NCBI GenBank assembly: GCA_937868035.1
Contig: CALMLK010000076.1
Location: 1 to 21,352 of the forward strand
DNA from: an uncultured Alphaproteobacteria bacterium
Lineage (GTDB): Bacteria > Pseudomonadota > Alphaproteobacteria > Rhizobiales > Aestuariivirgaceae
DNA length: 21,352 nucleotides
Reading direction: 5' to 3'
Shown here: in pieces, positions 1 through 8,369 of the stretch
Layout of the letters: the number at the start of each line of letters is the position of its first letter
How positions within the stretch are numbered: position 1 is the stretch's first letter
Program-made: the position numbers and the translations under genes
Notes under the pieces: generated by a model
Database searches by the model: none
Told to the model about the DNA's origin: nothing
Seen by the model: the letters and a program-made list of their open reading frames with translations, nothing else

Positions 1-739
1 TGCTGGCGGATGGAAAATATTCGCAACCCACCCAACCATCGTAGCCTGCGGCATCAAGGTGGCGGAAGAGGTTGGGAAAGTTGATTTCACCCGTGCCGGG
101 TTCGTGGCGGCCCGGTGTGTCGGCGATCTGGATGTGACCGAGGCGGGGAAGCAGCCGCTTGATGGAGTTGAACAACTCACCTTCCATGCGCTGCATGTGG
201 TAAACATCGTACTGCAACTTGACGTCCAGCGGACGCAAGGCATCCATCACGCTCAACGCTTCGGAACTGCGGCTGAGAAAGAACCGGGGCATGTCGAAGG
301 TGTTGATCGGTTCCATCAGCAGCTGAATGCCGTTTTCCGTCAAACTTTCGGCAGCAACCGACAGGTTCTGCAGCAACGGGGCAAGGCCGGCATCCCGCGA
401 CACCCCATCCGGCAGCAGTCCGGCCAAGCAATTCAGCTTGCGGCAACGCAGGCGTTGGGCATAGCGCAGTGCGTCGCCAGTTCCCGCCTCGAATTCCCGC
501 TGGCGACCGGGATGGCAGGCAATGCCGCGTTCGCCCGCCTCAAAATTACCCGGGGGAAGATTGAACAGGACGACCTCAAGGTCGAGATCCTCCACGCGGA
601 CAGCGATATCAGCCAATGCAAAAGGATAGGGAAACTGGAATTCGACGGCGCGGAAACCTTGCGCTTTCGCAGCAGCAAACCGGTCGAGGAACGGGACCTC
701 GGTAAACATCGTGGAAATGTTGGCGGAGAATTTTGGCAT
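1..739 (-). CDS. hyi: Hydroxypyruvate isomerase, 3'-truncated by window edge
   Basis: This gene encodes a TIM-barrel hydroxypyruvate isomerase, which interconverts hydroxypyruvate and tartronate semialdehyde in the cytoplasm and usually works beside glyoxylate carboligase and tartronate semialdehyde reductase. From the ATG at 739 the frame is open to the window edge, giving 246 codons; the family is about 258 residues, so only a short C-terminal tail is missing. The start reads MPKFSANISTMFTEVPFLDR, as in Hyi proteins. The LLMEPIN segment and the terminal GWVGCEY segment carry the two glutamates expected at the metal-dependent active site. The start lies 6 bases after the guaD stop, so it is probably co-transcribed. 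There is no strong ribosome binding site, which suggests translational coupling. A related TIM-barrel epimerase or isomerase is the main alternative, but the match in both halves favours Hyi. Confidence 0.88.
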   Translation of the reverse strand, partial: MPKFSANISTMFTEVPFLDRFAAAKAQGFRAVEFQFPYPFALADIAVRVEDLDLEVVLFNLPPGNFEAGERGIACHPGRQREFEAGTGDALRYAQRLRCRKLNCLAGLLPDGVSRDAGLAPLLQNLSVAAESLTENGIQLLMEPINTFDMPRFFLSRSSEALSVMDALRPLDVKLQYDVYHMQRMEGELFNSIKRLLPRLGHIQIADTPGRHEPGTGEINFPNLFRHLDAAGYDGWVGCEYFPSAS

Positions 740-745
740 TGGAGG

Positions 746-2041
746 TCATCTTGCCCCATCGGCACGATGGCGTTGCTGGCCCGCCACGTAGGTTGCTGCG
801 ACAGCACGGTCGTCACCCAGAATCATCAGTGCAAAGAGTACGTCCTCCAGGGATTGCGACAACGCGTGCCGCGCCTTCAACACGGGTGTCGCAGCTGGAT
901 CAAGAACCACCACGTCGGCAAATTTTCCCACGTCCAGTGAACCCGTCTCGGCATCGATGTGGAGCCTGCATGCATTGCCAATCGTGGACATGGCAAAGAG
1001 CGCGCTTGCGGAAGGCTTGTATCCGCCCAGCATCTGAACCTTGTAGGCCTCGCCCATGGTCTGCAACATGGAGTAGCTCGTTCCGCCGCCCACGTCTGTT
1101 GCCAGGCCCATGGCCACCGGCCTCGCCTGTTCTGCGAGAAACGGCATGTGCATCAGACCCGAGCCGAGAAACGTATTCGACGTGGGGCAGTGAATGACGG
1201 ACGAGCCTGTCTCGGAGAACCGCTGTGCCTCGCGCTCGCTCAGGTGGATGCCGTGGGCGAAGATGCTGCGCGGTCCCAGCAAGCCAAAGCGGTCATAGAC
1301 ATCGGTGTAGTCGCGGGCGTCGGGAAACAGCGCCCTGACGAAGGCGATTTCTCCGGCACTTTCGGAGATATGGGTTTGCATCAACGTGCCCGGCAGATGG
1401 GCGAGGAGTTCGCCACTCACCTGTAACTGCCTGTCGCTTGAGGTGATCGCAAAGCGTGGCGTCACGGCATAACGCAGGCGGCCCTTGCCGTGCCAGGTCT
1501 GATAAAGTTCTTCCGTCTCGCGCGCGCCTTGCTCGGGCGTGTCTTGCACCGCCGGGATGGCATTGCGGTCCATCATGGTCTTGCCGGTGATGAGCGCCAT
1601 GCCCATGTCAGCTGCTGCCGCAAAGAGCGCATCTGCACACGCCTTGTGAACCGAACAGAAGGCGAGTGCCGATGTCGTTCCATTGGAAAACAGACGATCC
1701 AGAAACAGACGTGCAGCCGCGGCCGCATAGCCGCGATCGGCATAGCGGGCCTCCTCCGGAAAGGTGAAACGCCGCAGCCAATCCAGCAGGTCTTTCCCGG
1801 GTGCGGCCAGCATCCTGTATTGCGGAAAATGGATGTGGGCGTCGATGAAACCGGGCAACAACAGGTTCTCACCGTGATGATCGGCTGCAACACCTTGCCA
1901 CGCGGCGGGAAGGCGGGAGGCTTCCCCGGTCCACGCGATGCGTCCGGTACCATCGACCGCAAGCGCGCCCCGGGGAATGTGAACGACGGGTTCGGCGTTC
2001 CGTCCAAAGGAGACGATTTGTCCACGCAAGACTCGCTTCAT
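746..2041 (-). CDS. guaD: Guanine deaminase
   Basis: This is a 431-residue amidohydrolase-family guanine deaminase that hydrolyses guanine to xanthine and ammonia in the cytoplasm, feeding xanthine dehydrogenase. Metal-binding landmarks are in order: PGFIDAHIHFPQ with His69 and His71, QTHISE with His224 and Glu227, FAHGIHL with His263, and the catalytic-type Asp in GLATDVGGG near residue 316. The PQY following the HxH motif and the VTPRFA segment near 193 are typical of guanine deaminases rather than other cytosine or hydroxyatrazine deaminases. The length matches the family (about 430-440). The ATG at 2041 overlaps the uraD stop in an ATGA, so the two are translationally coupled, and hyi follows after 6 bases. 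The ORF looks intact. Confidence 0.94.
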   Translation of the reverse strand: MKRVLRGQIVSFGRNAEPVVHIPRGALAVDGTGRIAWTGEASRLPAAWQGVAADHHGENLLLPGFIDAHIHFPQYRMLAAPGKDLLDWLRRFTFPEEARYADRGYAAAAARLFLDRLFSNGTTSALAFCSVHKACADALFAAAADMGMALITGKTMMDRNAIPAVQDTPEQGARETEELYQTWHGKGRLRYAVTPRFAITSSDRQLQVSGELLAHLPGTLMQTHISESAGEIAFVRALFPDARDYTDVYDRFGLLGPRSIFAHGIHLSEREAQRFSETGSSVIHCPTSNTFLGSGLMHMPFLAEQARPVAMGLATDVGGGTSYSMLQTMGEAYKVQMLGGYKPSASALFAMSTIGNACRLHIDAETGSLDVGKFADVVVLDPAATPVLKARHALSQSLEDVLFALMILGDDRAVAATYVAGQQRHRADGAR

Positions 2042-2535
2042 GGTGCAACCCTGTCTTCAATGCGAAAGCGGAATATGCGCATGACATGCTGCAAGGCATG
2101 CGAAAATTCGGCGTCTTCGCTGTTGGCCACGCGCGCCTCAAAGCTGTCGAGTATCTGGTGCTTGGTCGCGCCCTTGACCGCAAAGATGAAGGGGAACCCA
2201 AACCGGGTCTTGTATCTCCTGTTCAAATCCGTGAATCGTGCAAACTCGGATGGCGTGAGGTCCGCCAGTCCGGCATTGCGCTGTTCGCGGTTCGAATCTT
2301 CGGTCAGCTTTGCTTTTGTGGCGAGGTCCGGATGAGCGCGGATCAGTGCCAGTTGCGCGTCCACTGGCGCGCTGTGGAGCGTGGCTTCGAACGCGGCAAT
2401 CATGTCTGTCACGGCGTGGTAGGGCCGCAATGCCGCCGCTCCTTCCGCCACCCAGGGCGAATGTTCCGCGACATCGCCAAATCGCTCCACGAAGGTGGCG
2501 ACCGGCATGCCATTGATCTCCGCGAGCGGGATCAT
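2038..2535 (-). CDS. uraD: OHCU decarboxylase (UraD)
   Basis: This 165-residue protein is a 2-oxo-4-hydroxy-4-carboxy-5-ureidoimidazoline decarboxylase, which performs the last stereospecific step from urate to (S)-allantoin. The family signature is clear: AHPDLATKAKLT with the catalytic-type His68, then SNREQRNAGL with the conserved Glu and Gln around residues 84-85, then RYKTRFGFPFIFAVKG near 107-122. The length is normal for the stand-alone enzyme. The ATG at 2535 overlaps the puuD stop by four bases (ATGA), and its own stop overlaps the guaD start in the same way. This fits stepwise translation of puuD-uraD-guaD from one message. The partner enzyme UraH is encoded about 10 kb upstream in the same direction. 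Confidence 0.95.
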   Translation of the reverse strand: MIPLAEINGMPVATFVERFGDVAEHSPWVAEGAAALRPYHAVTDMIAAFEATLHSAPVDAQLALIRAHPDLATKAKLTEDSNREQRNAGLADLTPSEFARFTDLNRRYKTRFGFPFIFAVKGATKHQILDSFEARVANSEDAEFSHALQHVMRIFRFRIEDRVAP

Positions 2536-3722
2536 TGCTTTGCCAGCCAGGCGCCGAGGCGGGCCCGTTCGTCAGGGGTCATCCCCGTCTTGTTGCCCAA
2601 CGGCATGGCCACGTTGTTCACGGCCTGGACCATGACCTGTTCCTTGTGGCGGCGGAGTTCCTCCAGCGTGTCGAGAATCACGCCCTTGGGCGGCTCGGCA
2701 AACGTCTTGTCGGCGGGATGCTGTGCGTGACATGCAGCACAACGTGACTGGACGATTGCGAGGGCATCGGCGTCCGGGACATCTCCGGCAAACATGACCT
2801 GCTTTGCCGGTGCCGTCATGAAGATTGCGCCGCCAAGCACGGCGGCGATCACGGGCAGCAGCCAGGCCAACTCGCGCTGCTCATCGCCCACTTCCGTGCG
2901 CACCAGATAGTGCCGCAAAGCCGCTCCGCCCACGACAATCATAAGAATGAGAATCCAGCTCTGCGGATGACCCGTGAGGAAGGCGTAATGGTTCGAGACC
3001 ATCATCAGCAGAACGGGGAGCGTCAGATAGGTGTTGTGCAGGCTGCGCTGCTTGCCCATGGCACCATAGGCCGGGTCGGGCCGCTCACCCTTCAGGAGGC
3101 TCGCCACGATCTTGCGCTGATTGGGAATGATGACCATGAAAACGTTAGCCGCCATGGTCGTGCCGATGAAGGCGCCCACGTGGATAAAGGCACCGCGTCC
3201 CGAATAGACGTGGGTGAAGCCGTAGGCGGCAAGCCCCACCAGCACAATGACGCAGATCACGAGGAGCGTGGGATGGCGGAGGGCCAGGTGACGGCAGAGC
3301 TGATCATAGACAATCCAGCCGCCGGCGATGGAGGCCACAGAAATGGCGATGGCCTGCCAGGCCGTGAGCGGCATGACAGACGGATCAATCAGGTAACTCT
3401 CCGCATTGAGGTAGTACTGAACGATGAGGAGCAGAAAGCCAGTCACCCAGGTGAGGTAGGCCTCCCATTTGAACCAGGTGAGATGATCCGGGAGGGCTGG
3501 CGGTGCCGACAGATATTTCTGCACATGGTAGAAGCCGCCACCGTGAACTTCCCAGGCTTCGCCGCCGACGCCGGCGGGCAGGCCCTCGCGCTTCTGCAAA
3601 GAGAAATCGAGGGCGATAAAATAGAAGGATGTGCCAATCCAGGCGATGCCGGCAATCAGATGGCCCCAGCGCAGAAGCAGGTTCAACCAGTCGGCGGCAA
3701 ACGGATCGATCACAGTGCACAT
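2532..3722 (-). CDS. puuD: Membrane urate oxidase fused to cytochrome c (PuuD)
   Basis: PuuD oxidises urate to 5-hydroxyisourate and, in the characterised family, passes electrons to a cytochrome c rather than making hydrogen peroxide. From the ATG at 3722 the protein has 396 residues. A multi-pass membrane domain covers about residues 10-305, with family segments WLNLLLRWGHLIAGIAWIG near the N-terminus and GAFIGTTMAANVFMVIIPNQ in the middle. A C-terminal cytochrome c domain has a CAACH haem motif (Cys328, Cys331, His332) and a likely axial Met373 in VAMPLGN. A longer GTG start at 3752 exists, but it lies inside the right arm of a hairpin, and the family normally starts just before the first helix, so I prefer 3722; a GTG at 3713 is also possible. 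No strong Shine-Dalgarno is visible. Its stop overlaps the uraD start. Confidence 0.9.
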   Translation of the reverse strand: MCTVIDPFAADWLNLLLRWGHLIAGIAWIGTSFYFIALDFSLQKREGLPAGVGGEAWEVHGGGFYHVQKYLSAPPALPDHLTWFKWEAYLTWVTGFLLLIVQYYLNAESYLIDPSVMPLTAWQAIAISVASIAGGWIVYDQLCRHLALRHPTLLVICVIVLVGLAAYGFTHVYSGRGAFIHVGAFIGTTMAANVFMVIIPNQRKIVASLLKGERPDPAYGAMGKQRSLHNTYLTLPVLLMMVSNHYAFLTGHPQSWILILMIVVGGAALRHYLVRTEVGDEQRELAWLLPVIAAVLGGAIFMTAPAKQVMFAGDVPDADALAIVQSRCAACHAQHPADKTFAEPPKGVILDTLEELRRHKEQVMVQAVNNVAMPLGNKTGMTPDERARLGAWLAKQ

Positions 3723-3730
3723 CCATGAAA

Positions 3731-3759
3731 ATGCCGGGTGGCGGAATGCCACCCGGCAT
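3731..3759 (-). terminator. Perfect 12-bp hairpin after the binding-protein gene
   Basis: A perfect inverted repeat has 12-base arms at 3731-3742 and 3748-3759 around a 5-base loop. On the minus strand it lies about 18 bases after the stop of the BMP binding-protein gene and is followed by only four T residues. It could be a partial intrinsic terminator, or a stable intercistronic hairpin that protects the upstream message. Only about 54 bases separate the two genes, and puuD begins just after it, so some read-through to puuD is likely unless a promoter lies inside the binding-protein gene. Confidence 0.7.
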
Positions 3760-3776
3760 GTGGTGTCGGGAAAGAC

Positions 3777-4844
3777 TTACTGCGGCAACTGATCGTCGAT
3801 GCCCTTGACGTACCAGTTCATGCCGAGGATGTCGCCGTCGGGCAGCGGCTTGCCAGCTTCGCCGACGACGGTTCCATCCTGCTTGGTGATGGGGCCGGTG
3901 AAGGGATTGAGCTTGCCGGAAGCAATGGCGGCGGCGGTCTCCGTGGCCATTTTGGCGACGTCATCCGGCATGTTGGTGTAGGGCGCCATGCTGACGGTGC
4001 CGTTTTCCATGCCTTCCCAGGTCTGCTGTGGCTTCCAGGTGCCATCCATCACAGCCTTGACGCTGTTGATATAATGCGGTGCCCAGTTGTCGACGATCGC
4101 CGTCAGCTGCGCCTTGGGAGCGAACTGATACTGGTCGGAGGCCTGGCCGAAACCGAACTTGCCCTGTTCCTGGGCAACCTGCAGCGGGGCAGCCGAGTCC
4201 GTGTGCTGAACCGTGATGTCAGCCCCCTGGCTCAGCAGCACCTTCGCCGCGTCGGCTTCCTTGGCCGGGTCGAACCAGGTGTTGGCCCAGACGATCTTGA
4301 CCTTGAAGTTGGGGTTCACGCTCTGGGCGCCCAGCATGAAGGCATTGATGCCGGAGACCACTTCCGGAATGGGGAAGGACACGATGTAGCCTGCCGTGCC
4401 CGTCTTCGACATCTTGGCGGCGATCTGGCCAATCACGTACCGGCCTTCGTGGAACTTGGCATTGTAAGTGCCCATGTTGTCGGCGGTCTTGTAACCCGTG
4501 GCGTGTTCAAACTTCACGTCGGGGAACTTCTTCGCCACCTTGAGCATCGGCTCCATGAAGCCAAAGGACGTTCCGAAGATGATCTTGCAGCCTTCGCGGG
4601 CGAAGCGTTCGAAGGTCTTTTCGGAATCGGCTTCCGAAACGTTTTCGGCGTAGGCGGTTTCCACCTTGTCGCCGAATTCCTTCTGCACGGCCAAGAGGCC
4701 CTGGTGATGCTGGAAGGAATAGCCGAAGTCGCCAATGGGGCCGACATAGACCCAGCAGGCCTTCAGCGCCTCTGCCGATGCGGAAGCCGACGCGGCTCCC
4801 AGCATCAACGCGGCAGCGGCCGCCGCCATCAGTAGTTTCTTCAT
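3777..4844 (-). CDS. BMP-family periplasmic binding protein of a purine ABC importer
   Basis: This 355-residue protein belongs to the basic membrane protein (BMP, PnrA/Med-like) family of substrate-binding proteins for nucleoside or purine ABC importers. It begins with a signal peptide: MKK, an alanine-rich hydrophobic core and a likely cleavage after ASASA near residue 24. There is no lipobox cysteine, so a soluble periplasmic protein is expected. The mature part opens with LKACWVYVGPIGDFGYSFQHHQG, the usual BMP first ligand-loop region, and later has the GTSFGFMEP segment. A good ribosome binding site (AGGGAG, 4850-4855) sits just upstream of the ATG. It is the last transporter gene after the ATPase and two permeases, and a hairpin follows. 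The ligand is inferred from the xanthine and urate genes around it: a nucleobase such as xanthine, hypoxanthine, guanine or urate is more likely than a nucleoside. Confidence 0.9.
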   Translation of the reverse strand: MKKLLMAAAAAALMLGAASASASAEALKACWVYVGPIGDFGYSFQHHQGLLAVQKEFGDKVETAYAENVSEADSEKTFERFAREGCKIIFGTSFGFMEPMLKVAKKFPDVKFEHATGYKTADNMGTYNAKFHEGRYVIGQIAAKMSKTGTAGYIVSFPIPEVVSGINAFMLGAQSVNPNFKVKIVWANTWFDPAKEADAAKVLLSQGADITVQHTDSAAPLQVAQEQGKFGFGQASDQYQFAPKAQLTAIVDNWAPHYINSVKAVMDGTWKPQQTWEGMENGTVSMAPYTNMPDDVAKMATETAAAIASGKLNPFTGPITKQDGTVVGEAGKPLPDGDILGMNWYVKGIDDQLPQ

Positions 4845-4871
4845 GTTGTTCTCCCTGTTGAGATGTTCACA

Positions 4872-5747
4872 TTAACGGTCCGGCACGAAGGGTTGTCCGA
4901 GTGAGGCTGGCGTGTTGCGGCGCGTCAGGGCCTTGTTCCCGGAGATGACCACCAGTGCGAGGATGGTGCCAAGATAGGGCAGACTCGAGAGGAATTGCGA
5001 GGGGATTCCCAAGCCTTGCGCCTGCAAGACAAAGGACAGGATGGAGATGGTGCCGAACAGGTAGGCACCGGCAAGGATGCGGAAGGGCAACCAGGATGCG
5101 AACACGACCAGTGCCAGGGCAATCCAGCCCCGGCCCGAGGTCATGTTTTCCACCCACTGTGGCGTATAGACCAGTGACAGGTAGCCGCCGGCAATGCCGC
5201 TCATGGCGCCCCCGAACAGCACACTCAGATAACGGACGCCGATCACGTTATATCCAAGCGCGTGGGCGGAGGTGTGGCTGTTGCCCACGGCGCGGATCAC
5301 CAAGCCCATCTTGGTGCGGAACATGAACCAGCTGACGGCTGCCACCATCACAAGTGAAAACGGTACGAGGGGATCAATGCCCGAAAGGGTCGGCAATTTG
5401 ATGCCGGGCTGGCCTACGAAAGACTCTCCGATCAATGCGGAAAGCCCGAGGCCCAGCAAGGTGAGAGCAAGTCCTGTCGCCACCTGGTTTGCGAGCAGCG
5501 TCAGGGTGAGGAAGCCAAAGAGCAGCGACATCAGCATGCCGGCAAGGATCGACGTGAGAATTCCGAGCCACGGATTGCCGGTCACGTAAGCACCGCCAAA
5601 CCCCGCGACCGCGCCCATCACCATCATGCCTTCGACGCCGAGGTTGAGGACACCCGAACGTTCCGTCACCATTTCCCCCAATGCCGCCAGCAGCAGCGGC
5701 GTCGCTGCCGTCATGATGATCGTGAGCAGTGTGAGAACAATGTCCAT
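4872..5747 (-). CDS. ABC importer permease, second subunit (YufQ/NupQ-like)
   Basis: This 291-residue integral membrane permease belongs to the branched-chain amino acid/ribose-type superfamily used by BMP nucleoside and purine importers. Hydrophobic segments run almost throughout, beginning with the N-terminal MDIVLTLLTIIMTAATPLLL. The segment ERSGVLNLGVEGMMVMGAV near residues 29-47 is the conserved permease motif of this subfamily, and a late SLPYLGTILALVVISGN helix precedes the C-terminus. The ATG at 5747 lies 5 bases after the stop of the first permease, and the binding-protein gene follows after 27 bases. With the larger permease it should form the heterodimeric channel. The substrate is inferred from neighbours, not from the sequence. 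Confidence 0.92.
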   Translation of the reverse strand: MDIVLTLLTIIMTAATPLLLAALGEMVTERSGVLNLGVEGMMVMGAVAGFGGAYVTGNPWLGILTSILAGMLMSLLFGFLTLTLLANQVATGLALTLLGLGLSALIGESFVGQPGIKLPTLSGIDPLVPFSLVMVAAVSWFMFRTKMGLVIRAVGNSHTSAHALGYNVIGVRYLSVLFGGAMSGIAGGYLSLVYTPQWVENMTSGRGWIALALVVFASWLPFRILAGAYLFGTISILSFVLQAQGLGIPSQFLSSLPYLGTILALVVISGNKALTRRNTPASLGQPFVPDR

Positions 5748-5752
5748 GTCCG

Positions 5753-6817
5753 TCAGGCTCGTGCGAGTGCTGGCACCGAGAAGACGATGCGGTAGTTGAT
5801 GAGTGTGTCACAGGCGAGGATATAGAACAGCAGGATGCCCTGGATCACGCGGGTGATCTTGTCGGGAATCTGGAGCGCGGTCTGCACCGCCTCGCCGCCG
5901 ATATAGGAGAGCGCAAGAAGCAGCCCCGCGATAATCGCACCGACCGGATTGAGACGACCGAGGAAGGCGACAATGATTGCTGCAAAACCGTACCCCGGCG
6001 AGACCTGCGGCTGCAACTGTCCGACGACGGAGGAAATCTCGAAGGCTCCTGCCAGCCCGGCAAGCCCGCCCGACAGCATCATGCAGAAAAGGATCGTGCG
6101 GCTTTGCGAGAAACCGGAAAAGCGCGCAGCCCTGGGCGACAGTCCGGTAACGGTGATTTCGTAACCCTTGACGGTACGTGACACGATGTAGCCCAGCACC
6201 AGCGCGACCACGAAGGTCACCAGCACGCCTGCATGAATGCCGCTCGTGACATACGGCAGAAGCTGCCCTTCAGCGAAGGTCACGGACTTGGGAAAATTGA
6301 ATCCCTGCGGATCGCGCCAAGGCCCGCGCACCAGATAATCGAGAAGCAGTTGGGACACATAGACGAGCATCAGTGACGTGAGGATTTCGTTGGCGCTGAA
6401 GCGGTTTCGCAGGAAGGCCGGGATGGCCGCCCAGGCCATGCCACCCGCGATCCCCAGCACCATCATCGCCGCAAGCGTGAGCGGCGACTGCCATTGGGGC
6501 AGGAACACGGGGACAGCGCCAGCAAGGATCGCACCCGCCGTGAGTTGGCCCTCAGCACCAATGTTCCAGACGTTGGCACGGTAGGCGACCGCAAGCCCGG
6601 CACCGATCAGAATCAAGGGCGACGCCTTGACCAGCAACTGTTCGACCGACCAAATGGCCGTCAGCGGTTCGATGAAATAGACATAGAGCGCCTGCAGCGG
6701 GCTGTTGCCGCGCAAGGCAAAAATCAAACCCGCCGTGACAATGGTCAATGCGATGGCGATGAAAGGCGAAGCCAGCGCCATGGTGGAAGATCGTTCTGCC
6801 CGCTTCTCAAGCCGCAT
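5753..6817 (-). CDS. ABC importer permease, first subunit (YufP/NupP-like)
   Basis: This permease of a BMP-type importer has 354 residues from the ATG at 6817. The longer reading back to 6862 was rejected because 6817 has a strong GGGGGAG site 7 bases upstream and the protein there begins with a short basic stretch (MRLEKRAERSS) followed at once by the first helix. The motif ANVWNIGAEGQLTAGAILAG near residues 80-100 is the counterpart of the NLGVEG motif in the partner permease. About nine to ten hydrophobic segments can be seen. The start overlaps the end of the ATPase gene by 11 bases, and the second permease begins 5 bases after the stop. It probably imports a purine with the adjacent subunits. 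Confidence 0.92.
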   Translation of the reverse strand: MRLEKRAERSSTMALASPFIAIALTIVTAGLIFALRGNSPLQALYVYFIEPLTAIWSVEQLLVKASPLILIGAGLAVAYRANVWNIGAEGQLTAGAILAGAVPVFLPQWQSPLTLAAMMVLGIAGGMAWAAIPAFLRNRFSANEILTSLMLVYVSQLLLDYLVRGPWRDPQGFNFPKSVTFAEGQLLPYVTSGIHAGVLVTFVVALVLGYIVSRTVKGYEITVTGLSPRAARFSGFSQSRTILFCMMLSGGLAGLAGAFEISSVVGQLQPQVSPGYGFAAIIVAFLGRLNPVGAIIAGLLLALSYIGGEAVQTALQIPDKITRVIQGILLFYILACDTLINYRIVFSVPALARA

Positions 6818-8369
6818 GACTTGTCTCCCCCGGTGAACCGCCCTGGGCGCGCTCGTGAGCACCCGCCATCAGCAAACCGATTTCTTCGCGCGTCATCTCC
6901 GAGGCCGGGCGGGGTTCAGACAACTGCCCGCGCGAGATCACCGCGATGCGGTCGGCGATCTCGAAAATCTCGTCGAGATCCTGGCTGATGACCAGAACCG
7001 CGGACCCGCCCTGCGCGAGATCGATCAGGGCCTGCCGGATGGATGCGGCAGCACCCGCATCAACGCCCCAGGTGGGCTGATTGATCACCAGTAGCTTGGG
7101 CTGCAATTCCATTTCGCGCCCCACGACGTATTTTTGCAGGTTTCCGCCGGACAACGCACGCGCCTCCGGGTCAGGTTTTCCCTTGCGGACATCAAAGCCT
7201 TTGATGATGCGTTCAGCGGCAGCGCGAGCACCTTCAGGATTGAGTACACCCGACGAGACCAGAGCCGGATCGACCGCGTGGCGGGACAGATACATGTTCT
7301 GGGACAGCGTCATGGAAGGAACTGCCCCGTGACCCAGCCGTTCCTCCGGCACAAAGGCTGCGCCGGACTTGCGCCGGAAGGTGATGGACCGTCCTCCCAA
7401 TCCGACGCCATCCAGACAAAGCATGTCTGGCGCCACCGTCCGTTCCCCGGAGACGGCATCGAAGAATTCGCCCTGGCCATTTCCTGCGACGCCTGCGATG
7501 GCGACAATCTCGCCAGCATTCACCGTGAGGTTGATGTCAATCAGGGGCACGGCGAAGGCCCCATCAGCGGGAAGTGAGAGATGACGGAGTTCGAGCCGCG
7601 GCTTGCCCAAGCCGACTGCGCTGGCTCGGGCCTTGATGGCATGGATGTCACCCCCCACCATCAGGCGCGCGAGGCTCGCAGCCGTCTCGCGCCGTGGGTC
7701 GACTTCGGCCACAACCTTGCCGTGGCGCAGGATGGTGGCCGTGTCGCACAAGGCCTTCACCTCCTCCAGGCGATGGCTGATGTAGAGAACCGAGCAGCCT
7801 TCGGAGGCAAGGCGCTTCAACACCACGAACAACTGGTCCGCCTCTTGTGGTGTCAGAACCGACGTCGGCTCATCCATGATCAGAAGCTGCGGCTCCTGTA
7901 ACAGGCAACGGATGATTTCGATCCGCTGGCGTTCCCCCACGGAAAGGTCGCCCACCAATGCCGTGGGTGAAATCGGCAGTCCATAAGAGGCCGAGACTTT
8001 TGCAATGCGCCCCGACAGGGCTGGCAGATCATAGGGCCCGGGCATGGCGAGGGCGATGTTTTCCGCAACCGTCAGGGAATCAAACAGTGAGAAATGCTGG
8101 AACACCATGCCAATACCGAGGTGGCGGGCGACCGAAGGGCTTGCTGGCGTGACCTGCCTTCCCTTCCAGAAGAACTGGCCTGAGGTCGGCTGCAGGGCGC
8201 CGTAGATCATCTTCACAAGCGTCGACTTGCCCGCGCCATTCTCGCCAAGGAAGGCGTGGATTTCGCCTGGCATGATGGTGAGGGTGACATCATCGTTGGC
8301 ACGGAGGCTGCCGAACGTCTTGACGATGTTGCGGGCCTCGAGAAGGGGTGTGCCGTGGGTTGATGTCAT
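6807..8369 (-). CDS. ABC importer ATPase with two nucleotide-binding domains
   Basis: This 520-residue tandem ATPase powers the BMP-type importer. The first domain has Walker A GENGAGKS (residues 42-49), Q-loop FQHF (90-93), signature LSVGE (142-146) and Walker B LLIMDEPT (162-169). The second domain has a degenerate P-loop (AGVAGNGQGE), signature LSGGN (from 406) and an altered Walker B, LLVINQPTWGVD (426-437), with Gln in place of the catalytic Glu. Such asymmetry is usual in the YufO/RbsA-like group and is not a defect. A frame extends upstream to 8636 but crosses the well-supported xdhC end; the ATG at 8369 overlaps the xdhC stop as ATGA and starts immediately before the first ABC domain. 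It joins the xanthine dehydrogenase genes to the importer in one operon. Confidence 0.94.
   Translation of the reverse strand: MTSTHGTPLLEARNIVKTFGSLRANDDVTLTIMPGEIHAFLGENGAGKSTLVKMIYGALQPTSGQFFWKGRQVTPASPSVARHLGIGMVFQHFSLFDSLTVAENIALAMPGPYDLPALSGRIAKVSASYGLPISPTALVGDLSVGERQRIEIIRCLLQEPQLLIMDEPTSVLTPQEADQLFVVLKRLASEGCSVLYISHRLEEVKALCDTATILRHGKVVAEVDPRRETAASLARLMVGGDIHAIKARASAVGLGKPRLELRHLSLPADGAFAVPLIDINLTVNAGEIVAIAGVAGNGQGEFFDAVSGERTVAPDMLCLDGVGLGGRSITFRRKSGAAFVPEERLGHGAVPSMTLSQNMYLSRHAVDPALVSSGVLNPEGARAAAERIIKGFDVRKGKPDPEARALSGGNLQKYVVGREMELQPKLLVINQPTWGVDAGAAASIRQALIDLAQGGSAVLVISQDLDEIFEIADRIAVISRGQLSEPRPASEMTREEIGLLMAGAHERAQGGSPGETSHAA

Noticed and set aside
59..940. A 293-codon plus-strand frame across the left edge
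   Set aside because: The opposite strand encodes a clear hydroxypyruvate isomerase and the guanine deaminase C-terminus over the same bases.
3738..4835. A 365-codon plus-strand frame opposite the BMP binding-protein gene
   Set aside because: The minus-strand gene has a signal peptide, ribosome binding site and family motifs; the plus-strand frame resembles no family and is a shadow.
7490..7530. Degenerate second P-loop of the importer ATPase as a sign of a broken gene
   Set aside because: A degenerate P-loop and altered Walker B in the second domain are normal in this tandem ATPase family; the frame is intact.
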